Part shown: one piece after another, positions 56,443-64,000 of the stretch
How positions within the stretch are numbered: position 1 is the stretch's first letter
Layout: each line of letters begins with the position of its first letter
NCBI GenBank assembly: GCA_028583415.1
Contig: CM053266.1
Span: 8,846,863-8,910,862, forward strand
Direction of reading: 5' to 3'
DNA from: Protea cynaroides
Lineage: Eukaryota; Streptophyta; Magnoliopsida; Proteales; Proteaceae
DNA: 64,000 nt
Notes under the pieces: generated by a model
The model's input: the letters and a program-made list of their open reading frames with translations, nothing else
Database searches by the model: none
Told to the model about the DNA's origin: nothing
Translations under genes and position numbers: made by a program

Positions 56443-58744
56443 GACCTGTGTCAATCTAACCCGGTCTTACCACCTTGAACCAGGTTTACCCATCATGGTC
56501 GAGTCAAATGGACCAAGGGCGTGAAGGAGATCGAGATCCCAAGTATCAAATCGACCCAAAAATACTTAAGTTAGGGGGAGGGTCGCATACCCAGCCATGG
56601 AGGGTCGGACCCCCAAAATAGAATGTCAGACCCTCAGTTTTGAAGGGAGGGTCGGACAACTTAGAAACCTAGGGTCGACGGGATCATCGACCCTCCCATC
56701 GACCCTCAGTTGCCGCCGAAACTAAAATTTGGAAATTTCCTAATTTTTGATTGGGATTCTTTCCTAATCTCAAAGGGACTTATTTTAGGATGTTCCTACT
56801 CTATTTAAAGGACGTCCCTAAGCCTCTTTCACTCCTTTCACAACCCTAATTGAATTGAGAGAAAGAGAAGAGAAGGAAAAGAAGAAGAAGAAAAGCAAGG
56901 AAGATAATTTAGCCAAAAGAGAAGAGTTGCAGAGAAGGAGTATTCTTCTCAGGTATGGATACTAATTCTATGAGTTTTTACAGACCTTAGGATAGATATT
57001 GATGAGAGTGTGATCTCGGAGAAACCCAAACCATCAACCCATGGTTAGGCTTCATGGAAAACCATAGGAGAATGCATGAAAGCTATTTAGGTGGATGTAA
57101 CATGGTTCCAGACCATGGAATGATTGTTAAATGGAATGTAGGAGCAAGCCATAGAATCCCAAGCACGAAGAATGAACTAAAAAGAGAAAAATTTACCAAA
57201 GTACATCGAGGGTCGCACCGAGGGTCGATGACCATCCGACCCTAGGTGATCCTGAGTATTGACCCTCAGTGTTCGGGAAGTTCAGATTTTGGGGAGGGTC
57301 GCGCCTCGCCCGATCGGACTCCGACCCTACCTCCGGCCCTCGGTTACGGGATGATTTTTAAATTCAGAATTAATTCTAATTAAATTCTATCGACTTTGTT
57401 AGGTCTTCTAGCAATACAATAACAATATAAAGGTGATTATAAAGCTTGGAAAAGTATCTATTAGCAAGCTAAGGTGAGAAAATAGAACTCTAAACTAATT
57501 GGTTAATAACAAACTATTTTTCTTTTCTTGAGTCCAATGCCATGCTTGATTCTATGCGAATATGTTTGTAATGTGCATACAACATGTCATCCAATATTTC
57601 TATTATTTGTTCATGCATATTTACTTTATTGTTTATAACATGATGATGATGATGATGATGATAGGAATAGGCATGTGATTGTATATGTGTAGTTGGTGTA
57701 CTTGATGCGAGCGAGTATCAGGGGAGGTGTGATGAGAACGTCAATAAATGTTAACCTTTGGCAGGTCTCAGCACTTCAGCTCTATCTCTAACTCAAGTCT
57801 TGTGCATTAGCATCGTCGTATCGCCATTACTTTAGCAGAACTATTATGTCGTAGAGTATCAGGGGAGGTGGTCTCGGTCCATGTAGTCTCTGACTCTACC
57901 GGGGGGCCTTAGCTCTATCTCTATGGACATTTTGAGGGATGCTGGGGTGAGGCTTTGGATACACTGTTTGGCATTAGGATTGGTTAGTTGCGAGCCCAGT
58001 TTGCAAGCCCTCGCCAACAGGGGTTTACGTATTGGTATGGTACTATATAGCAAGAAATGTTAACCTTTGTTATATAATGTTCATGATTAGGGTGGATGGG
58101 GACGATGATAAACATTAACCTTCGGGCGGACATCCACACCCTGTGTATAGAGGCGGGGTCAATAAACGTTAACCTTTGACCACCCAACCTTTCTATTGTG
58201 CATTGCAAACTATAAAACAGACCAAAGATATGAATTGATTGCATGCATATGTAATGTTGCATTGTTTTGTCTACTTACTGAGCCGTGATGAGTGCTCACC
58301 CCTCGACGTCGAATATTTTTAGTTGATGATACAGGTTATATCGTTGAAGATTATGTAAACGCTCCAGCGTTTGGGAACGTAGCAGCGATGGAGGTTGAAG
58401 CTGAAGTGGATACACATGACTCCTCTTGCGAGTGCAACTCATGTGTATTCAATTAGATATTTTCTTAGGTTTCTTTACTTGGATTTGTTATGGACATGTA
58501 TTTGATATTTACTTATGTCTCAGTTGATACAGAATAATTTTTCTATTTAAATATTAATATCACAGTAGATTCTCTGTTCATTTTATTATAAGACTTTCGC
58601 TATTGTGTATTTACTCTGATTATGATTATGGATGTATGGGGGTTCAGATAACACGGATATAGCCTACTCGAGATCCTGGTTGAACCGTTGGTTTATTAGC
58701 GGTCCATCACACCATTCTGAATAGTACGGAATTGGGGTGTAACA
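56438..58744 (+). mobile_element. 3' LTR of Tk-C
   Basis: 2307 bp from TATAAGACC to GGTGTAACA. CTCTATTTAAAG at about 56800, donor CTCAG/GTATGG near 56952. No organelle insert. Confidence 0.95.
58388..58456 (+). CDS. LTR micropeptide, 22-aa remnant, Tk-C 3' LTR
   Basis: As in the 5' LTR, ending C-E-C-N-S-C-V-F-N. The last residue is Asn instead of Asp, and the acceptor reads GATACAG/GT. Confidence 0.4.
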   Translation: MEVEAEVDTHDSSCECNSCVFN

Positions 58745-58749
58745 TAATA

Positions 58750-61536
58750 TGTTTGCTAGGTGTACAGATATGGCAATTCGACTAGGGTGTTGCATAAATT
58801 AAATTATTACCAAAAAAGGAATATTCTAAGCATGGCATGTATGATATTTATGGTAACTATCACAACATATAGTAAGATTATGAAAATCTCCCTAATACGG
58901 CATGTATTGTAAATAAGGCAAGAACCTAATATGCTAAGATCTAAGCATGGCAAGATCAAATATGACAAGATCTAAGCATGACAAGATCTAATATGACAAG
59001 ATCTAATATGGCAAGATCTAATATGCAAGATCTAATATGCATCTTTATATCAATATGGTAAGTACCAATGATTGAATGCATACATGACATGAATTTTTCA
59101 AAAAAAAAAGAAAGAAAGATCTTATATGCTATTTTCTAAGCATAGTAAGACTTAAAAGTAGTAATTATTAAGATTTTACTAAAATATGGTAAAACTTTAT
59201 CTATTCTACCAAAAATAGCAACACATGGAATGTGGCAAACATGGTATGCACAATCTAAACAAAGCATATGAATGCTCCAAATATAGCCATTTATCCAAAT
59301 ATGGTAGAATTCACTTAAACAATCATTGATGTTATAATGAATGAGACATCAATGAAATCCTTTTTTTTTTTTTGAAAAGTGTAAAATTATCAAAAAAATA
59401 TATGTTCAATGTTCTTTGAAAAAATTGTGACTTTTATGAAGAAATTTGGGAAGATTAATGACTCAAAACTGTCAAAATTGTGACATAAGGTTTCAGATAA
59501 TGGACAAAACTATGACCTGTATTCAGATTTGTCACATTACATAAGAATGACCATAAGTAGGTCTTCTGAAACTCAAATCAAGCTCAACATTTTTTCAAAG
59601 AAATATGACTTAATATGTTATATTTCATATGAAGGATTTGAATCCCAACAGAAAGCAAAAATAGGTCAAAGATATGCCCTAAGACGGAACATGTGCACTG
59701 GTCAAATCTGTTCCAGATTTTTAACCAGTTGCACCATAAATTCCAAATAAAATTCTATTCTTAATAAAAATTAAATACAGACATAGGTATATGTAGATAA
59801 CTATCTGATCTAAAATTTCATTAAGATAAACAAATTAAAACAGTATATTTTTTTTGTGAAAAATTACTCTTTTCAATCATGCAAATCAGTACATCTTGAC
59901 AGATTCAGAATCAGATCACTATACACTTAAAAATTGATATCAATTCAATAAAAAATTTAAAAAATATGAAACCAGTGCCATTGTTTAGAAGACTTCCATG
60001 TCTAAAAAGTTCATATTAAATGGAGTTTCTGATTATGGCAATAAGACCTTTGTCTAGTGACTTTCTAATGGAGGATTGCATTACATCCGAGAAAAACAGC
60101 AATGTCAAAGACAAATTTTTTGATATATTTTTCCAATTCCAAACGAAATTTTTAGGGTAGTCTTCTAACATATCAGAGAGACTCTCATAAAAATTTGGGC
60201 TTCAAAATCTTAGAAAAAATACATGTGATGTACGTCCTAATTTTGAATCCTAAATCTGGAATTTTCAGATCAGAAAACCACTTTATGAAATTTGTAAAAA
60301 AAATCAAACATCACTGTATATCATTCAAAATTTCATCATTGAATAGCTAGACAAATTATCATTCATGAAAAATATTAGACATAGGCATTCTAATATTAAC
60401 AAGCATGTAATAGAGCATTTATGAATGAGATTTCATGAAAATTAACCTTTTTCAAGTAAAATTGGCATTAGAGCATTCTAACAACCTCTAAATTTGTTTA
60501 GAGTACTAACCTTGTGCTCAAATCGAGCGAAACCGTCGATGAAGGGTGATTGGAGGTTGTATCAACCCCCTTTGATTGCGAATCTTCCTTCTCTTATCTT
60601 CTGCTTCTCTCTCTCTTATCTTTCTCTCTTTTCTTCTTCTCTTTTCTTTCTTTTCTCTTTTCTTCTCTCTTTCTTTCTCCCTCTCTCACATTTTCTCTCT
60701 CTCACTCACGTTCTCCTCTCCCTCACTCACGTTCACCTTTCTCTATGGTCTGGAAAAAGAGACCCTCCTCTCTCTTCTCTTGCCTATTTATATTTTTTTC
60801 TCATTTTCTAGAAGATCCTTCTTTCCCTTCTTCTTTTTCTAGAAAATCTTTTTTCTTCCTTTTTTCTTCTTTCCATTCTTCTCTTCCATCCCTTTTCTCT
60901 TCTCCCTCTCTATTCTACACGTTTTCCCTCTCTCCCTCTTCTAGAAAATCCTCTCTTCCTCTTTCCTTCTTCTCTCTTCCTTCCTTTTCTTCTTTTTTTT
61001 CTTCTAGAAAATCCTTTCTTTCCATTTTTTTCTTTTTTCCTTTCTTTTCTTCCTTCCTACATTTTTTCTTCTTCCTTTTTTTCCTTTTTCTCCTTCTTCT
61101 TCTAGAAAATCCTTTCTCTCTTTCCTTTTTCTCTTTCCTTCTTTTAGAAAATTCCTTCTCTCTTTCCTTTCTTTCTTCTCTCCTTTTCTTCTTCCTTCTT
61201 TTCCTTCCTCTTTTTTTCTCCCTCTCTTTTCACGTTTTCTTTCTTAGAAAACATTTCCTTTTTTTTTTTCTTCTTTTTTTTTCTTTCCTTCCTCTTTCCT
61301 TTTTTTTTCTTTCTCCCTCTCTCTTTCACATTTTCTTTCTAGAAAATGTGAAGGGGAATCTTATCTTTTTTTTCTTTTTCTTTTTTCTTTTATTTCTCTC
61401 TCTTTCCTTTTTTCTTTCTCCCATTCTCTTTCCTATGGCTTCTCTTTCCTCTCTCTTTCCACGGCCTCACTTTCCTCTCTCTTTCCTAATATATATATAT
61501 ATATATAAATGTATTAATACATATAATATATCCATA

Positions 61537-61576
<40 letters not shown>

Positions 61577-62674
61577 GTATTAATACATATAATATATCCA
61601 TAAGATATATATATATGTATTATATACAATAATATATTATACGTTATACATACATAAAAGAAATGCATGCATATGGACTGTCAAAACTTGGTCTGGATTG
61701 GCCTGAGCTGGGCCAGGCTAAGTTAGACTAAGCTAGATTAAGTTGGTTTGGACAGGTTGACATTTCGTAGTCCATTTCTGTCGTCCTTCCATATAGAATT
61801 TTCCAATAGCATTTATTCCAAATTTTCTACGTTCACTTTGTAGAACATTAAAAATGAGAAATATTAGAACTTGAATCATCTCATTTGGAAATAAAATGGC
61901 CAACTTATGAATTTCTGAAGTTTAAGCAGGCCAATTATTGATAATTTGGCTGACCATTCTGCATGAGATCCTTCGGAGACTTCTAGCCGAGATTTTTTTA
62001 CATCCACTTTGAAGAATACTTAAAATGGAACTTAAAGAAGCTGAAATTATTTGATTTGGATATGAGGTGACCAAAATATGAATTTTCGAAGATTAAATGA
62101 CCATTTCCATGTGTAATTTTGCATGGGACCCTTCGGAGACTTTTACCTGAGATTTTTTTTCATCCACTTTGTAGAACATTACAAATGAAGAATAATGGCC
62201 TTGGAATCATCTGAATCCAATGTAGAACGATAAAGATATGAAGCTTTGAAGTTCTAACGATAATTTTGCATGAAAGCTTGCATGGGGCCCACTGGTGACT
62301 TCTACCCGGGATTTTTCACGTCCACTTTGAAGAGGACTGAAAAATAAGGAATATTGGCCTTTGAATCATCTGATTCTGTTATCAGATGACCAAGATATGA
62401 TGTCTTGAAATTTGAATGATAATGCATGCATCATACGATAATTATGTAAATGCCATTGCACTTTCAAACTGCGATATCTTCCTTGTTTGAAGTCAGAATT
62501 TGATGACTCTGGTCTCATTTCGAAAATAATTTCACAACCTATTCATCCAAGTAGATAATAGCCCATGACCCTACTGTGGGGTTCAGTAGAGAATCACAAA
62601 TCTTTGGGTTAAAGGCCAAAAACCTATCATATTGGTTCACTTATGCAGAGGGTGGCAAAAATGGGGTGCTTACA
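58750..62674 (-). mobile_element. 5' LTR of Og1, proximal part
   Basis: 3925 bp matching 34265-38276, from TGTTTGCTAGG at 58750 to the TGTAAGCACCCC start at 62674 (minus strand). CT-rich tract at 60570-61480 and TA runs at 61490-61615. The 360-aa and other long frames here are low-complexity artefacts. Confidence 0.9.
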
Positions 62675-62970
62675 ATATCTTTGCACGTACCTTTGTAGAC
62701 AAGACTGGGGCTCCCATAGTGCACAATAGACCAACTGCCCATCATTGGAAATGCCTAGAAGATCAGCCAACTCTTGACAGTGTGCAACCCTTGTACAGGA
62801 TTACTGGAAGCCAGCCCATATCACCAAATGCCCTCTTTACATCAAACAAGACTAAGTGGGCTAAGTTCACACATAGACCTCTTTCCACTTTCTTTCAATC
62901 AAACCTTGGATATTGTACCTCTGCTTCGATGGACCTGAAAAGTGATTAGGGTCATGAACTCGGGAACCTT
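62675..62970 (-). pseudogene. Tk-G antisense ORF, N-terminal part
   Basis: Minus strand from about 62968: V-P-E-F-M-T resembling KVPRVRDP, then DVKRAFGDMGWLPVI-like sequence, a deletion that removes the TYDAC-to-VKGV part, then ADLLGISNDGQLVYCA and V-R-A-K-I at the Og1 junction. It completes the C-terminal part at 32305-33136. The ATG is missing and frames are broken. Confidence 0.75.
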
Positions 62971-63013
62971 GAAAACAAAAGAGAAGAAAAGAAATAGTAA
63001 ATCTAAGAACGGG

Positions 63014-64000
63014 TGTAAGCACCCCATTTTTGCCATCCCACTAAACAAAGTCCTGCTGGTGTGTGGACAAAAAAGGAGAAAGGTGATCGAAAGTTTGGAT
63101 TCTTGATTGTGAATTTGAGGAAGTTTTCAATGGGTCGTGAATTTGAGGAAGTTTTCAATGGGTCCACAAACAAGGCATGGGTTATAATTTTGCATGGATG
63201 CGTAGGTCATAGAATTATCTTCGAAAGGAGACCAGAATTGCTCAATTTCGATATCAAATGAGGAAGATATGACCATTTTAGTCAGATGATACATATGAGG
63301 GAGGTTTATGAAATTATTATAAATAATCCTAGGGGCCTTCATGCAAATTATCCTAAGTTGGATTGTTTGAATTTCAAATCATCATATCTTGATCATCCGA
63401 CATCGGATTCAGATGATTCAAGACCATTATTCTTCATTCATGATGTTCTACAAAGTGGACGTGAAAAATCCCGGGTAGAAGTCACCAGTGGGTCCCATGC
63501 AAGCTTGCATGCAAAATTATCGTCAGAACTTCAAAGCTGCATATCTTTTCCGTTCTACATCGGATTCTGGTGATTCCAGTTCCTATATTCCTCATTTTTA
63601 ATGTTCTACATAATGAACGCAAAAAAATTTGGAATAGAGGCCATCGGAAAATTCCATGCGGGATGACAGCGGAAATGACCCATGAAATGACAAGGAGAGA
63701 AACCCAGTTAATTCCAATTAATCCAATCAACTAAGTTCAAGCCAATTTTTGGTCCAACCTAGCTCAACCCATATCAGTTTAACTCAGTCAACCTAAGTCA
63801 GTCTCAACCTGTTTCGAACCAGTTCATTCACGTGCATAGTATTTATATATTATATATATTGTATACTATACATATATGTATGTTATTAAATATATGTGTA
63901 TATAATATATATTATTATATATAAGAGATAAAATCTAAAAGATCTTGGAGAAGAAAAAGGAAAGAGGGAGAGAGGAGACGTGAAAGAGAAGGAGGCTTAG
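63014..64000 (+). mobile_element. Og2, start of a second Og-type LTR
   Basis: Starts TGTAAGCACCCCATTTTTGCC at 63014 and matches the reverse complement of the Og1 LTR start, including the CCCGGGTAGAAGTCACCAGTGGG block near 63470 and the GA-rich tract entering at 63940. It is cut by the window end. Between it and Og1 lie only 339 bases of Tk-G. A short duplicated GAATTTGAGGAAGTTTTCAATGGGT-like phrase is at 63110-63165. Confidence 0.85.

Larger units (their letters stand above)
48515..58744 (+). mobile_element. Tk-C, Tekay-like element inserted in Og1
   Basis: 10,230 bp flanked by TAATA (48510-48514, 58745-58749). LTRs, PBS, antisense ORF, leader array, start of gag, end of RNase H, integrase, chromodomain and PPT are present. 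The rest of gag, protease and RT are deleted at one clean junction (54572). Both LTRs start TATAAGAC rather than TGTAAGAC. Confidence 0.95.
33137..62674 (-). mobile_element. Og1, Ogre-like LTR element without recognisable pol
   Basis: On the minus strand the element begins TGTAAGCACCCC at 62674 and ends GTCCTCACA at 33137. ATATC duplications flank it (33132-33136, 62675-62679). LTRs are about 5.1 kb; the 5' LTR is on the right and is split by Tk-C. PBS and PPT agree on the minus orientation. The 9.1-kb interior holds only short frames and tandem repeats; no gag, RT or integrase motif was found on either strand. I infer a large non-autonomous derivative of an Ogre/Tat-type element. Confidence 0.85.

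Noticed and set aside
60550..61632. 360-aa open frame in the Og1 5' LTR
   Set aside because: Same CT-rich tract running into TA repeats; no start context, and it is antisense to the element.

Overview
The window is nuclear DNA of a seed plant, most likely an angiosperm, and consists almost entirely of nested LTR retrotransposons. The evidence is Ty3/gypsy chromovirus proteins of the Tekay/Del type (Gag, DSGA protease, RT, RNase H, HHCC integrase, C-terminal chromodomain-like region), initiator-Met primer sites (TGGTATCAGAGC), an Ogre-like element with 5.1-kb LTRs, and a captured piece of plastid ycf2. I see no host gene, rRNA or tRNA gene.

Layout: 1-1466 LTR X, minus strand, cut by the window edge and inserted in element Tk-A. 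1467-9216 Tk-A (minus): protease-RT-RNase H, gag, antisense ORF, 5' LTR. 9217-9800 LTR fragment D, split by Tk-B. 9801-24387 Tk-B (plus), a full-length element with TTAGC target duplications; its 3' LTR holds a solo LTR at 21534-23828 with ACCTA duplications. 24388-25347 rest of D, a mutated primer site, then LTR fragments E (25413-27333, plus) and F (27334-29212, minus). 29213-29582 remnant of an antisense-type ORF. 29583-31890 5' LTR of Tk-G (plus), whose antisense ORF (32305-33136, resuming at 62675) is split by Og1. 33137-62674 Og1 (minus), target duplication ATATC, 5.1-kb LTRs and a 9.1-kb interior with no recognisable pol. Og1's 5' LTR is itself split by Tk-C (48515-58744, duplication TAATA). 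63014 to the window end: start of Og2, a second Og-type LTR in opposite orientation.

How the Tk elements are built: all follow LTR - PBS - antisense ORF on the opposite strand (plant 'putative transposon protein' domain plus coiled-coil repeats) - leader with a repeat array - gag - pol - PPT - LTR. Four features look new or under-described. (1) A 69-nt intron-like segment separates gag from protease in both copies that keep the region; splicing it joins Gag to Pol in frame, whereas unspliced RNA ends Gag with a stop. (2) The antisense ORF has its own 441-445-nt 5' intron at the same place in three copies. (3) Each LTR that reaches far enough carries a 3'-splice-site-like sequence followed by a short acidic ORF ending in C-E-C-N-S-C-V-F-D (or a close variant), with synonymous third-base changes between lineages. 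(4) Arrays of GGGTCGA/TCGACCC flank the LTR promoter and recur as 76-bp units ahead of the antisense ORF, and the flanking bases change together within each element. All pol and gag copies are broken, mostly by C-to-T stops, so the region is old silenced heterochromatin-like DNA. Family assignments come from motif recognition, not database searches.
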